Part shown: positions 17,550 to 27,400 of the stretch, one piece after another
How the letters are laid out: each line of letters begins with the position of its first letter
Position numbering within the stretch: the stretch's first letter is position 1
NCBI RefSeq assembly: GCF_031458235.1
Contig: NZ_JAVDYB010000001.1
Span: forward strand, 5,752,001-5,816,000
Source: Catenuloplanes atrovinosus
Lineage (GTDB): Bacteria; Actinomycetota; Actinomycetes; Mycobacteriales; Micromonosporaceae
DNA length: 64,000 nucleotides
Direction of reading: 5' to 3'
Made by a program: the position numbers and the translations under genes
The notes under the pieces: generated by a model
Database searches by the model: none
Seen by the model: the letters and a program-made list of their open reading frames with translations, nothing else
Told to the model about the DNA's origin: nothing

Positions 17550-18158
17550 ATGCAGCAACCGGAGGACCTCGACGTCGCGCTGCGCGCCGCGCAGTCCGGC
17601 GACGAGGAGGCGTTCCGGCTGCTCTACCGCCTCCAGCAACCGGCACTGCTGCGCTACCTGCGCGTGCTGGTCGGCGACGACGCCGAGGACGTGGCCTCCG
17701 AGGCGTGGCTGCAGATCGCGCGCGACCTCGGCGGCTTCGCCGGCGACTGGGACGGCTTCCGCGGCTGGACCGCCACCATCGCCCGGCACCGCGCCATGGA
17801 CAGCCTGCGCGCGCAGCGCCGCCGCCCGGTCTCCGCGCTGCCGGTCGAGGCGCTGCCCGAGCCGCGGCTGACCACCGGCGAGGACGCGGCGGACCGGGCG
17901 ATGGAGCTGCTCGGCACGGAGGCGGCGGTCGCGATGATCGCCTCGCTCCCCCGCGACCAGGCCGAGGCGGTCATGCTGCGCGTGGTGATCGGGCTGGACG
18001 CGAAGGCCACCGGCCGAATCCTCGGCAAGCGCGCCGGCGCGGTGCGCACCGCGGCGTACCGGGGGCTCCGCACGCTGGCCGAACGCCTCACCCCGCCGCC
18101 GCGCCCGGCCCCGCGCGTGACACATTCGGCCACCCCGGCGCTGAGGGAGGTGAGATGA
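17550..18158 (+). CDS. ECF-type RNA polymerase sigma factor
   Basis: 202 residues with region 2 (DEEAFRLLYRLQQPALLRYLRVLVGDDAEDVASEAWLQIARDL) and region 4 (IASLPRDQAEAVMLRVVIGLDAKATGRILGKRAGAVRTAAYRGLRTLAERL). The spacing is that of a short extracytoplasmic-function sigma factor, with no region 3. The TGA overlaps the ATG of the next gene (ATGA), so it is made together with a membrane protein that probably restrains it. Target promoters cannot be read from this sequence. Confidence 0.92.
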   Translation: MQQPEDLDVALRAAQSGDEEAFRLLYRLQQPALLRYLRVLVGDDAEDVASEAWLQIARDLGGFAGDWDGFRGWTATIARHRAMDSLRAQRRRPVSALPVEALPEPRLTTGEDAADRAMELLGTEAAVAMIASLPRDQAEAVMLRVVIGLDAKATGRILGKRAGAVRTAAYRGLRTLAERLTPPPRPAPRVTHSATPALREVR

Positions 18159-18943
18159 GCGAGAGCGGGAAGATCGATCGGGCGGCGGCGGAGGACCTCC
18201 TGCGCGAGGGCCGGTTCCGCCGTTCCCGCGAGCCGCTGGCCGCGCTGCTCGCCGCCGCCTCCGCGCCCGCACCGGCCGACCGGGAGTTGCCCGGCGAGGC
18301 CGACGCGCTGGCCGCGTTCCGCGCCGCCCGCGCCGCCGCACCGCCACGCCGTCGCCGGTCCGCGCTGCGCGACGCGCTGTCCCGCGTGCTGACCGCGAAG
18401 ATCGCCACGTTCGGCCTGGTCGCGGTCGCCGGCGTGGGCGGCGTCGCGCTGGCCACCGTGGCCGCGCCGCTGCCGGGCGGCACCGAGGCCCGCGAACGGC
18501 CCGCGCCGGCCCGGTCACAGACCACCCGTCCGCTGCCCTCCACCACCGGCCCCGGCGTCACGGCCGGGCCGCCGGTCGCCCCGGCCACGGCCACCCCGTC
18601 GACGGCCGCCCCGTCGCGGTCCGCGCCGGCCACCGGCCGCCGCGCGCCGGACCGGGACGCGGCGGGCGACGGCCAGCTCTGCCGCGAGCTGACCGGCATG
18701 GACGACCGGCAGCGCGACCGCGCGCTGCGCGACGCCCGCTACCGCGACCTGGTCCGGGACGCGGGCGGCGCTGACCGGGTCGACCGGTTCTGCGACGGCC
18801 GGCGCGACGGGTGGACCCCGTCCTCGCCGTGGCCGTCGCACTCCGGCCGGCCGCGCGACGGCGGACAGGACAGCTACCCCGGCGGCGAGCCGAGCACGCC
18901 TCCCAGCGTCTCGCCGGCCCCCAAACCCCCGCCGCGGGGGTAG
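18155..18943 (+). CDS. Putative membrane anti-sigma factor
   Basis: About 262 residues. A cytoplasmic N-terminal part (IDRAAAEDLLREGRFRRSREPLAALLAAASAP) resembles anti-sigma interaction segments found beside actinobacterial ECF genes. It is followed by a single membrane helix (IATFGLVAVAGVGGVALATV, residues about 88-107). The outer part is a Pro/Thr/Ala-rich stalk and a short domain with two cysteines (QLCRELTGMDD...DRFCDGRRDG). The HxxxCxxC zinc motif of classical anti-sigma factors is absent. The start ATG at 18155 overlaps the sigma stop. Role is inferred from genetic coupling and topology. Confidence 0.7.
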   Translation: MSESGKIDRAAAEDLLREGRFRRSREPLAALLAAASAPAPADRELPGEADALAAFRAARAAAPPRRRRSALRDALSRVLTAKIATFGLVAVAGVGGVALATVAAPLPGGTEARERPAPARSQTTRPLPSTTGPGVTAGPPVAPATATPSTAAPSRSAPATGRRAPDRDAAGDGQLCRELTGMDDRQRDRALRDARYRDLVRDAGGADRVDRFCDGRRDGWTPSSPWPSHSGRPRDGGQDSYPGGEPSTPPSVSPAPKPPPRG

Positions 18944-18950
18944 CTCCGGC

Positions 18951-18991
18951 GCCGGCGGGGGTGATCCACGGCAGCGTTCACCCCCGCCGGC
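18951..18991. terminator. Strong hairpin between convergent genes
   Basis: Arms 18951-18964 and 18978-18991 are a perfect 14-bp inverted repeat (gccggcgggggtga) with a 13-nt loop. It lies just after the anti-sigma gene and before the 3' end of glnA2, so it can serve the former and possibly both. Confidence 0.75.
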
Positions 18992-19176
18992 CGCCACCCG
19001 GAACAGCCGTCCCGCGGGCGTCCCTAACCCCGCCCGCGGGACGGTGCCGGCATCCGAATCGCACGGTCCTGTATTGCCTGACGGTCGTGCCACGGGCGGG
19101 CACCGCGATGGACCGGGCCGAGACGGCGGGGAGGGGCCGCTTCAGCCTGGCGGAGGCGTTACGGCCCGGGACCCCG

Positions 19177-20529
19177 CTACAGCGCGCCGAGGTAGCGCTG
19201 GCGCTCGTACGGCGTGACCTCGCGCCGGTACTGCTCCCACTCGCTGCGCTTGTTGCGCAGGAAGAAGTCGAAGACGTGCTCGCCGAGGACCTCCGCGATC
19301 AGCTCGGAGCCGGCCATCGCCTCGACCGCCTCGGAGAGGTTCTCCGGGAGCGCCTCGTAGCCCATCGCCTTGCGCTCGGCGTTGGAGAGCGCCCACACGT
19401 CGTCCTCCGCGCCCGGGGGCAGCTCGTACCCCTCCTCGATGCCCTTGAGCCCGGCGCCGAGCATGACCGCGAAGCCCAGGTACGGGTTGACGGCCGAGTC
19501 CAGCGAGCGGATCTCCACGCGGGCGGAGTTGGGCTTGCCGTACGCCGGGACGCGCACCAGCGCAGAGCGGTTCAGGTGGCCCCAGCACACGTACGCCGGC
19601 GACTCGGTGATCTGGTTCGGCAGCTGCTGCGGGAAGAGCCGCTTGTACGAGTTCACCCACTGGTTGGTGACGGCCGTGTACTCCCGGGCGTGCACCAGCA
19701 GGCCGGCGATGAACGCCTTGGCCACCTTGGACAGCTTCATCGGGTCGCTGGCGTCGTGGAAGACGTTGCGCTCGCCCTCGAACAGCGACAGGTGCGTGTG
19801 CATGCCGCTGCCCGGCTGGTCGGTGAACGGCTTCGGCATGAACGTGGCGCGCACGCCGTGCGACAGCGCCACCTCCTTGACCACGTGCCGGAACGTCATG
19901 ATGTTGTCGGCCGTGGTGAGCGCGTCCGCGTACCGCAGGTCGATCTCCTGCTGGCCGGGCGCGACCTCGTGGTGGCTGAACTCGACGGAGATGCCGATCC
20001 GCTCCAGCGCGAGCACGGCCTGGCGGCGGAAGTCGCGCGCGACCGCGTGCGTGGTGTGCTCGAAGTAGCCGCCGTAGTCGACCGGCGTCGGGACCGAGCC
20101 GTCCAGCGGGCCGTTCTCCAGCAGGAAGAACTCGATCTCCGGGTGCGTGTAGAAGGTGAAGCCCTTCTCCGCGGCCTTGGAGAGCATGCGGCGCAGCACG
20201 TGGCGCGGGTCGGCCCAGGACGGGCTGCCGTCGGGGAGCAGGATGTCGCAGAACATCCGCGCGCTCTCGCCGCTGACGCCGCCCTCGAACGGGAACACCT
20301 GGAACGTGGTCGGGTCCGGCATGGCGACCATGTCGGACTCGAAGACCCGGGCGAAGCCCTCGATCGCCGAGCCGTCGAAGCCGATGCCCTCCTCGAAGGC
20401 GGACTCCAGCTCGGCCGGCGCGACCGAGACGCTCTTCAGCGTGCCCAGCACATCCGTGAACCAAAGCCGGACGAATCGGATGTCGCGCTCTTCCAGCGTG
20501 CGGAGCACGAACTCCTGCTGTCGGTCCAC
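19177..20529 (-). CDS. glnA2: Glutamine synthetase-type enzyme, GlnA2 group
   Basis: About 450 residues. The start MDRQQEFVLRTLEERDIRFVRLWFTDVLGTLKS is diagnostic for the actinobacterial GlnA2 group. It has the beta-grasp domain, the metal ligands in HPEIEFF and GQQEIDLRYADAL, the ATP/glutamate segment GSGMHTHLSLF, and NRSALVRVPAYGKPNSARVEIRSLDSAVNPYL. Classical GlnA makes glutamine from glutamate and ammonium; some streptomycete GlnA2 and GlnA3 proteins instead gamma-glutamylate polyamines, so the substrate should not be assumed. GTG at 20529 is the best start; longer versions add a non-homologous extension. Same neighbourhood as glnE, as in mycobacteria. Confidence 0.93.
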   Translation of the reverse strand: MDRQQEFVLRTLEERDIRFVRLWFTDVLGTLKSVSVAPAELESAFEEGIGFDGSAIEGFARVFESDMVAMPDPTTFQVFPFEGGVSGESARMFCDILLPDGSPSWADPRHVLRRMLSKAAEKGFTFYTHPEIEFFLLENGPLDGSVPTPVDYGGYFEHTTHAVARDFRRQAVLALERIGISVEFSHHEVAPGQQEIDLRYADALTTADNIMTFRHVVKEVALSHGVRATFMPKPFTDQPGSGMHTHLSLFEGERNVFHDASDPMKLSKVAKAFIAGLLVHAREYTAVTNQWVNSYKRLFPQQLPNQITESPAYVCWGHLNRSALVRVPAYGKPNSARVEIRSLDSAVNPYLGFAVMLGAGLKGIEEGYELPPGAEDDVWALSNAERKAMGYEALPENLSEAVEAMAGSELIAEVLGEHVFDFFLRNKRSEWEQYRREVTPYERQRYLGAL

Positions 20530-20793
20530 CTCTGTAACCCCTCGCAACGACGTGCCATGTCCCGGACGGCCGTCGGATACGGGGCGCCGACCGCCTGATG
20601 GAGACCTTACGCCCACCTAGGCCGGAGGGCCTGGCGCACGATGTAAACCCCCACCGGAGCGCTCAGCGGCGCAAGTGTCTCCCGGTCGGGTTTCGTACGT
20701 GTTACGCCGCATTCAAACCTGCCGATATTCACGCCCGGCGCGCAACCTGCCCGGTTTGTAGCCGTTGGTACTAATCGGACGGAGGGAGCGCAC

Positions 20794-21615
20794 ATGCGAC
20801 ACCTGAGCGGGCGGCCCCTGACGGTCGCCGGCGGCCTGCTGGCCGGGCTGCTGCTCGCCGCCCTCCTGCTCGCGCTGAACGTGATGGGCGTGCACGTCGA
20901 CGAGGGACCGCCGCCGCGTGCCGCCGCGCCCAGCTCGCCCGGCGCACCGCTCACCGGCAACCAGCCGGAGCTGTCCCGCGCGCTGCTGTCCCGCACGGAC
21001 CTGGGAGAACGCCGGACGCGCGGGCCGTCGGCACCGGTGCCGACCACGCGCGCACCCGAGCCCGCCGCACCACCCGCCGCGCCCACCCCGGCGCCGGCCG
21101 CGCGCGCCGAACGCTGCCGCCTGCTGTTCGACGCGCCGTGGGAGCTGGTCCCCAGCGGGCACGAGCTCACCGACCGGGCCGTGACCGACCTCGACCCCAC
21201 CGGCGGTACGGGGGGCGGCGCGCCGGCCCTGCCGCTGGCGCCCCGGCTGCGGCAGACGCTGTCGCTGTTCGCGGACGACGGCGCGGCCGCGGCGTACGAG
21301 GCGATCCGCACCTCGGTCACCGACTGCCGGACGTTCCAGACCACGCTGGAGGACGGCACGCTCGCCACCGTCTCGCTCCACGAGCTGGAGGTGACCGGCG
21401 ACGGCGCGGACGGCGCGTACGCCGTGCGGATCACCGCGCTCGGCGAGGACCGCACGCTGACCGGCTACCTCGCGGTCGGCCGCGTCGGCCCGATGCTCTC
21501 CGTGCTGCGCACGGTCGGGCCGGAGGGCACGGTCGAGTCCGGCGACGCCGACCTCACGCTGGACGTGGCCGTGGAGAAGATGGAGCTGCTCGAGGGCTTG
21601 ATTGACTCGGAATGA
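20794..21615 (+). CDS. Membrane-anchored secreted protein, unknown function
   Basis: 273 residues. One N-terminal membrane helix (LTVAGGLLAGLLLAALLLALNVMGV) without a clear cleavage site is followed by a long Pro/Ala linker (about residues 40-105). A compact outer domain has two cysteines (ERCRLLF and VTDCRTF). The domain shape (sensor-like, mixed alpha/beta, with VSLHELEVTGDGADGAYAVRITA) recalls extracytoplasmic lipoprotein or PknH-type sensor domains, but I do not recognise a specific family. It is divergent from glnA2 and 69 nt upstream of nadE on the same strand. Confidence 0.75.
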   Translation: MRHLSGRPLTVAGGLLAGLLLAALLLALNVMGVHVDEGPPPRAAAPSSPGAPLTGNQPELSRALLSRTDLGERRTRGPSAPVPTTRAPEPAAPPAAPTPAPAARAERCRLLFDAPWELVPSGHELTDRAVTDLDPTGGTGGGAPALPLAPRLRQTLSLFADDGAAAAYEAIRTSVTDCRTFQTTLEDGTLATVSLHELEVTGDGADGAYAVRITALGEDRTLTGYLAVGRVGPMLSVLRTVGPEGTVESGDADLTLDVAVEKMELLEGLIDSE

Positions 21616-21684
21616 GTCGAACGTGGCCGGGTTAACACCCTCCGAATGCGGCGTGACCGGGGTCCGGCAGGGAAAGATGAGCAC

Positions 21685-23439
21685 ATGGCCACGTTGCGAC
21701 TCGCGCTCGCCCAGGTGAACCCGACCGTCGGTGACATACCCGGAAACGCCGCCCTGGTGCGCCGGTGGACGCGCGCCGCCGCCGGCTCCGGCGCCCATCT
21801 GGTCGCGTTCCCCGAGATGATGCTGACCGGCTACCCGGTCGAGGACCTGATCTACCGCGAGTCGTTCGTGGCCGCGTCCCGCGCCGCGCTCGACGCGCTC
21901 GCCGCCGGACTGGCCGAGGACGGCCTCGGCGACCTGCCGGTGATCGTGGGCTACCTCGACTCCGACGGCCCGGCCCGGATTCGCGCGGACGCCACGCCCG
22001 GCCGCGGCCCGCGCAACGCGGCCGCGGTGCTGCACGGCGGCGCGGTCGTCGCCCGCTACTTCAAGCACCACCTGCCGAACTACGGCGTCTTCGACGAGGA
22101 CCGCTACTTCGTCCCCGGCGCCGACCTGACCGTGGTGCGCGTCGGCGGCGTGGACGTGGCGCTGACCATCTGCGAGGACATCTGGCAGGCCGGCGGCCCG
22201 TTCGCGGTGGCGCGGGAGGCCGGCGTCGGGCTGGTCGTCAACATCAACGGCTCGCCGTACGAACTGGACAAGGACGACGTGCGCCTGCCGCTGGTGCAGC
22301 GCCGGGCCGCGGAGGCGGGCGCGACCGTCGCCTACGTCAACATGATCGGCGGGCAGGACGAGCTGGTCTTCGACGGCGACTCGATGATCGTGGCCGCGGA
22401 CGGCACGCTGCTGGCCCGCGCGCCGCAGTTCACCGAGACCATGCTGATCCACGATCTGGACGTACCCACCGGTGAGGCCGATCCCCGTCCGGTGGAGGGC
22501 GCCATGGGCGTCGTCCGCGCGCACGTCTCGGACCGGCTCACGCCGCTGGACCCGGCCGGGCTTGCGGGCGGCGTGGTGGAGCGCTGCACCGCGGCGGAGG
22601 AGATCTGGCGCGCACTGGTCCTCGGCCTGCACGACTACGTGGAGAAGAACGGCTTCTCGTCCGTGGTGCTGGGCCTGTCCGGCGGCATCGACTCGGCCGT
22701 GGTCGCCACGATCGCGGTCGACGCGCTCGGCCCGCAGCGGGTGACCGGCGTCTCCATGCCCAGTGAGTACTCCTCGGAGCACTCCCGCGACGACGCCGCC
22801 GACCTGGCCAAGCGCCAGGGCCTGGACTACCGCGTGCAGCCGATCGCGCCGATGGTGGACGCGTTCCTGGCCAACCTCACGCTCTCCGGGCTCGCGGTGG
22901 AGAACCTCCAGGCACGGGTACGCGGCATCACGCTGATGGCGCTCTCCAACCAGGAGGGCCACCTGGTGCTCACCACCGGCAACAAGAGCGAGCTGGCGGT
23001 CGGCTACTCCACGCTCTACGGCGACTCGGTCGGCGGCTTCAACCCGATCAAGGACGTGCCGAAGACGCTGGTCTGGAAGCTGGCCCGGTGGCGCAACGAG
23101 GAGGCGCTGCGCCGCGGCGAGACGCCGCCGATCCCGGAGAACTCGATCTCCAAGCCGCCGAGCGCGGAGCTGCGCCCCGGCCAGCTGGACTCCGACTCGC
23201 TGCCGGACTACGACGTGCTGGACGCGATCCTGGCCGGCTACGTCGACGGCGACCTGGGCCGGGACGGCCTGGTCGCGGCCGGGCACGACCCCGCGGTCGT
23301 CGACCGCACGCTGCGCCTGGTGGACATCGCGGAGTACAAGCGCCGCCAGTCCGCGCCCGGCCCGAAGATCTCGATCAAGGCGTTCGGCCGGGACCGGCGC
23401 CTGCCGATCACGAACCGCTTCCGGGAGCGCGATTCGTAA
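21685..23439 (+). CDS. nadE: Glutamine-dependent NAD+ synthetase
   Basis: 584 residues with two fused domains. The N-terminal nitrilase-type amidase has the Glu-Lys-Cys triad in PEMMLTGYP, YFKHHLPNYGVFDE and LTICEDIW. The C-terminal synthetase has the ATP-binding loop LGLSGGIDSAVVATIA and TTGNKSELAVGYSTLYGD. It converts deamido-NAD to NAD using ammonia channelled from glutamine. The ATG at 21685 gives the conserved N-terminus MATLRLALAQVNPTVGDI; a frame opening at 21646 would precede it without a better ribosome site. Confidence 0.96.
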   Translation: MATLRLALAQVNPTVGDIPGNAALVRRWTRAAAGSGAHLVAFPEMMLTGYPVEDLIYRESFVAASRAALDALAAGLAEDGLGDLPVIVGYLDSDGPARIRADATPGRGPRNAAAVLHGGAVVARYFKHHLPNYGVFDEDRYFVPGADLTVVRVGGVDVALTICEDIWQAGGPFAVAREAGVGLVVNINGSPYELDKDDVRLPLVQRRAAEAGATVAYVNMIGGQDELVFDGDSMIVAADGTLLARAPQFTETMLIHDLDVPTGEADPRPVEGAMGVVRAHVSDRLTPLDPAGLAGGVVERCTAAEEIWRALVLGLHDYVEKNGFSSVVLGLSGGIDSAVVATIAVDALGPQRVTGVSMPSEYSSEHSRDDAADLAKRQGLDYRVQPIAPMVDAFLANLTLSGLAVENLQARVRGITLMALSNQEGHLVLTTGNKSELAVGYSTLYGDSVGGFNPIKDVPKTLVWKLARWRNEEALRRGETPPIPENSISKPPSAELRPGQLDSDSLPDYDVLDAILAGYVDGDLGRDGLVAAGHDPAVVDRTLRLVDIAEYKRRQSAPGPKISIKAFGRDRRLPITNRFRERDS

Positions 23440-23558
23440 CAAGGCATCAACGCGTGTGAAATCTTCCACTACCTCTCCGGCCCCGGCGCTCCCGGTGGGA
23501 CCATTCCGCTAGGAGCCCGGGGACCGCGAGCGCGGCCTCGAGGTGAGAGGAGACTCCC

Positions 23559-24395
23559 ATGTCCGAGGAAGTACCCACGCTGTACGGCATCGCCGCCAAC
23601 CGGCGCATCCGCACGCGGGACCTGATCGCCGCCAAGCAGCGCGGCGAGCGCTGGCCCATGCTGACCTCGTACGACCAGTACACCGCGTCGATCTTCGACC
23701 AGGCCGGCATCCCGGTCCTGCTGGTCGGCGACTCCGCCGCGAACAACGTCTTCGGGTACGAGACCACCGTCCCGGTCACGGTCGACGACCTCCTGCCGCT
23801 GGTCCGCGCCGTGGTGCGCGCCACCAGCAGCGCGCTGGTCGTCGCGGACCTGCCGTTCGGGTCGTACGAGGAGGGCCCCACGCAGGCGCTGCGCACCGCC
23901 GTCCGGTTCATGAAGGAGGGCGGCGCCCACGCGGTGAAGCTGGAGGGCGGCCGCCGCGCCGCCGCCCAGATCGCCGCGATCACCGACGCCGGCATCCCGG
24001 TCATGGCCCACATCGGCTTCACGCCGCAGAGCGAGCACGTCATCGGCGGCTACCGCGTGCAGGGCCGCGGCGACGACGCCGAGCGGGTGCTGGCGGACGC
24101 CCACGCGGTCGCCGAGGCGGGCGCGTTCGCCGTGGTGCTGGAGATGGTGCCGGGCGAGGTCGCCAAGCGCGTCACGCACGACCTGGAGATCCCGACCGTC
24201 GGCATCGGCGCCGGGCCGGACACGGACGCGCAGGTGCTGGTCTGGCAGGACATGGCCGGCCTGCGTACCGGCAAGGCCCCGCGCTTCGTCAAGCGCTACG
24301 CGGACCTGGCCGGCGAGCTCACCCGCGCCACCCGCGCGTTCGCGGACGAGGTCCGCGGCGGCGAGTTCCCGGCGGGCGAGCACACGTTCCACTGA
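23559..24395 (+). CDS. panB: 3-methyl-2-oxobutanoate hydroxymethyltransferase
   Basis: 278 residues, a TIM-barrel enzyme of pantothenate synthesis that adds a hydroxymethyl group from methylene-tetrahydrofolate to 3-methyl-2-oxobutanoate. Visible signatures are [26 protein letters not shown] (substrate and Mg site), [15 protein letters not shown]-type segment [11 protein letters not shown], and the catalytic Glu in [17 protein letters not shown] at 23559 has a GAGAGGAG site upstream. No panC or panD is adjacent. A strong hairpin follows the stop codon. Confidence 0.96.
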   Translation: MSEEVPTLYGIAANRRIRTRDLIAAKQRGERWPMLTSYDQYTASIFDQAGIPVLLVGDSAANNVFGYETTVPVTVDDLLPLVRAVVRATSSALVVADLPFGSYEEGPTQALRTAVRFMKEGGAHAVKLEGGRRAAAQIAAITDAGIPVMAHIGFTPQSEHVIGGYRVQGRGDDAERVLADAHAVAEAGAFAVVLEMVPGEVAKRVTHDLEIPTVGIGAGPDTDAQVLVWQDMAGLRTGKAPRFVKRYADLAGELTRATRAFADEVRGGEFPAGEHTFH

Positions 24396-24409
24396 CCCGT
24401 TCTCGTCGA

Positions 24410-24437
24410 AAGGGGCCGCGCTCCGGCGCGGCCCCTT
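24410..24437 (+). terminator. Hairpin terminator after panB
   Basis: Arms 24410-24421 and 24426-24437 form a perfect 12-bp GC-rich stem with a 4-nt loop, 15 nt after the panB stop. It lies between panB and the convergent histone-like gene and can act on both transcripts. Confidence 0.8.
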
Positions 24438-24473
24438 CGCACTTCACGATCATCCGGCGGTACGCCGTGCGCG

Positions 24474-27400
24474 TCATCGCCTCGCGGCCGTGGCCTTCTT
24501 CGCCGCGTCGCGGCCGGTGGTGGCCCTGGTCGCGGAACGGGCGGCCGCGCTCTCGGCCGCGGCCACCTTCCCCGGCGTGACCTTGTCCGCCGGAGCCCGG
24601 CCGGCCGGGCTCCGGCGTGCCGCGGAGCCGGGGACCGCCTTCGCCGGCGTGCTCTTGGCCGTCGCCTTACCGCTGTGCGACGACTCGGCGACCACGGTTC
24701 CGGCCGTCTTGCGCGGCGTCCTGCTGGTTCCCGAGGAGCGGCCGGCGGCGGCCGCCTTCGCCGTGACCTTCTGCGCCCCGGCCCGGTTCCCCGTCGACGC
24801 GGCGACCGCGTCCTTGGCCGCGGCGGCCTTGGCGGCCGTCGTCTTGTTCGCCGTGGTCCTGGCCGCGGCCGGCGTGGCGGTCTTGCCGGCCGTGGTCTTC
24901 TTCGCCGTGTTCTTGGCCATGGTGGCGGTCCTGCTCGCCGATGCGGTCTTCTTCGCGGCCGTGCCGGTCTTCGCCGCCGTGGCCCGCCCGGCATTCGCGG
25001 CGGTCCTGCTCGCCGACGCCGTCTTCTTCGCGGCCGTGCCGGTCTTCGCCGCCGTGGCCCGCCCGGCATTCGCGGCGGTCCTGCTCGCCGCCGCGGTCTT
25101 CTTCGCGGCCGTGCCGGTCTTCGCGGCCGTGGCCTGCCCGGGATTCCCGGCGGTCCTGCTGGTCGCCGCGGTCTTGCCCGCCGCCGTGGCCGTCCCGGCG
25201 ATCTTGCGCGCCGGCGTGGTGTGCGCCACCATCGTCCTGGCCGCGGCCGTTCTGGCACCCACCTCGCGGACCGTCGCCGCTCTGGTGGCGGCCTTCGCAC
25301 CGGCGGCCCGCGCCCCCGGCACCGTCGCCGGAACGGTCGCCTTGCCCTTCGCGCCACCTCCGGCGTTGGCCGTGTTCCGCGCCAGCGACGCACGCGGCCT
25401 GCCGGACCCGGCCGCGTTGCCGCCGGCGTTGGCCGTGTTCCGCGCCGCGGAGGAACGCGTCCCCGACTCCCCGGAGGTGGCCCTGACCTTGACCGCCCGC
25501 GACGCCGGCGTGCTTCCCGACTCCGCCGCCAGCGCCTTCCGCGACCTCCCGCCGGCCGCGACCGGCTTCGCCACCCCGGTGGCCTTGCCCGCGGCCGTGG
25601 TCTTCGCCGCCCTGCTCCCCGCCGCGTTCGCCGCCGAGGCCGCCCGGCCCGCCGCGGTCGCGGCCTTGGCCGCCGTCGTACTCCTGGCCGCATTGGCCGT
25701 CGAGCCCACGCGTCCGGCGGCGGCGGTCTTGGTCGTCTTCGACACCCGCGCCCCACCCGCGTTAGCGGTGGACGCCGCCCTGGTACCGGCCGCGCCGGCG
25801 GTCGCCGCCGCCCGTCCGGCACCGGCGCTCTTGGCCGCCTTCGCGCCACCCGTCGCGGTCTTCGCGGCTCCGGCACCGGCCCTGCCGGCGGTCACCGTCG
25901 CACGGCCGACGCTCTTCGCCGCTTCAGCCGTTCCGACCGCCGCCCCGGTCCCGGCGACAGAACTCTTGACCGCCTTCGCGGTCCCGCTCCGGGCCGGCGC
26001 CGCCTTCCCGGCCGCGCCGGTGACACCTGCGGCCTTCACGGCCCCGGTGCCGGAACCCTTGGCGGTCTTCGTGGCCCTGGTCCCGGTGCCGGAACTCGTC
26101 GCGGTCCTCGTGGCCCTGGTCCCGGCCGCGTTGGCCGTCGAAGCCGACCGGCCCGTCGCCTTCACGGTCCGGGCGGCCCCGGCCGCGTTGGCGGCCGACG
26201 CCGACCGGCCGGCGGCCCGTGTGCCGGTGGTGGCGGTCTTCGCCGAGGTCGAACCGGACCCCGCTGCGGTGCGCCCGGCGGCGCTCTTGATCGCCGTCGC
26301 GCCCCCGGTGCCGGCAGCCGTGGCCTTCCTGCTCCTGGTCGCGCCCGTGTTGGCGGTCGACGCCGTACGCCCGGTGGCGGCGGTGTTGGCACTGTTCCGG
26401 GCCGCGGTGGTCCGGTTCCGCGCGGTGGACGCGGCCGGACTCCGCTCCGCGGACGCGGGGGTGGCGGTCGTCCGCGAGGCCTTTCCGGCGCCCGCCCGGG
26501 ACTTGGCCCTCTCCACGTCACCGGCGGTGAAGGCAGCGGCCTGGCGAGCGGTGGCAGCCGTCCGCCGCGACGTCGCGGTCTCCACGTCGCCGGCGGTGAA
26601 GGACGCGGCCTTCGCCGCCGAGCTCCGCGCCCCGGACCGCGACTTCGCCGCCGCGGCACCAGCGTTCCGTGTGGTGGAGCCGGCCCCGGCGGACTTCGCC
26701 CGCGATGGCCGAGCGGTGCTCGCCGGGTCGATGGTTCGGCCGGAGCCGTTGGCAGACCGCGAGGCCGCCGCGACGTCGTCCGCCGTGAAGGCCGCGGTCT
26801 TCGCCGTGCGGGACGACGGCTTGGCGGCCGACGTGCGCGCGGGACGCGACGCCAGGGCGTCGAGGCCGGCGGCGGCGTCCCCGGCCTTCGTCGCGGCCGA
26901 TCGCATCTTCGTGGCCGCGGTCCGGGCCTTGGCCGAGGCGGTCTTCGCGGTGTCCGCGGCAGTCTCGGCCGACCGTCGCGCGGTGGCGGTGGCCTTGACC
27001 GCGGTCCGCGCGGCCGCGGCGTCCCCCGCGGCCGCCGATCCGGAATAGCCCGTTCGCGAATCACCATTTCTACTGATATTTCGCCCAGCGGCCGAAGTAG
27101 CCGCGGGTGTCTCGGCGCCGGAGGAGCCGGACGATCCGGCGGATCGGCCGGCGCGCGCCGCGGTCCGCGGCACCCGCGCGGCCCGCCCGATCGCCGGCGC
27201 GGTCGGCTCCAGCACGCCCGCGGCCGGTTCCGTCCCGGCGCCGTCGTCGGCGTCCCGCGCGGAGATCATCGCCGCCTCCGCCATCGACGGCATCGGGGCC
27301 AGGCCGGTGGCCGGTGCCGTGTGGTCGGCCGCCGCGCGTGCCGCACCCGACTCCGCCGGATCCATCGGTGGCATCGGCGTCCCGGCCTGCTCCGGCGCCT

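Noticed and set aside
20530-20793. Possible GlnR box upstream of glnA2
   Set aside because: Short GTAAC-like fragments occur, but no spaced gTnAc-n6-GaAAc pair could be placed convincingly.
23469-24392. Long minus-strand frame opposite panB
   Set aside because: Antisense shadow of panB created by third-position GC.
24490-27048. Long plus-strand frames (24490-27048 and 24675-27650) opposite the histone-like gene
   Set aside because: They are complements of a GC-rich low-complexity gene. They lack ribosome sites and give Arg/Pro or Ala/Val strings, whereas the minus-strand frame has GGGAGGAC before its ATG.
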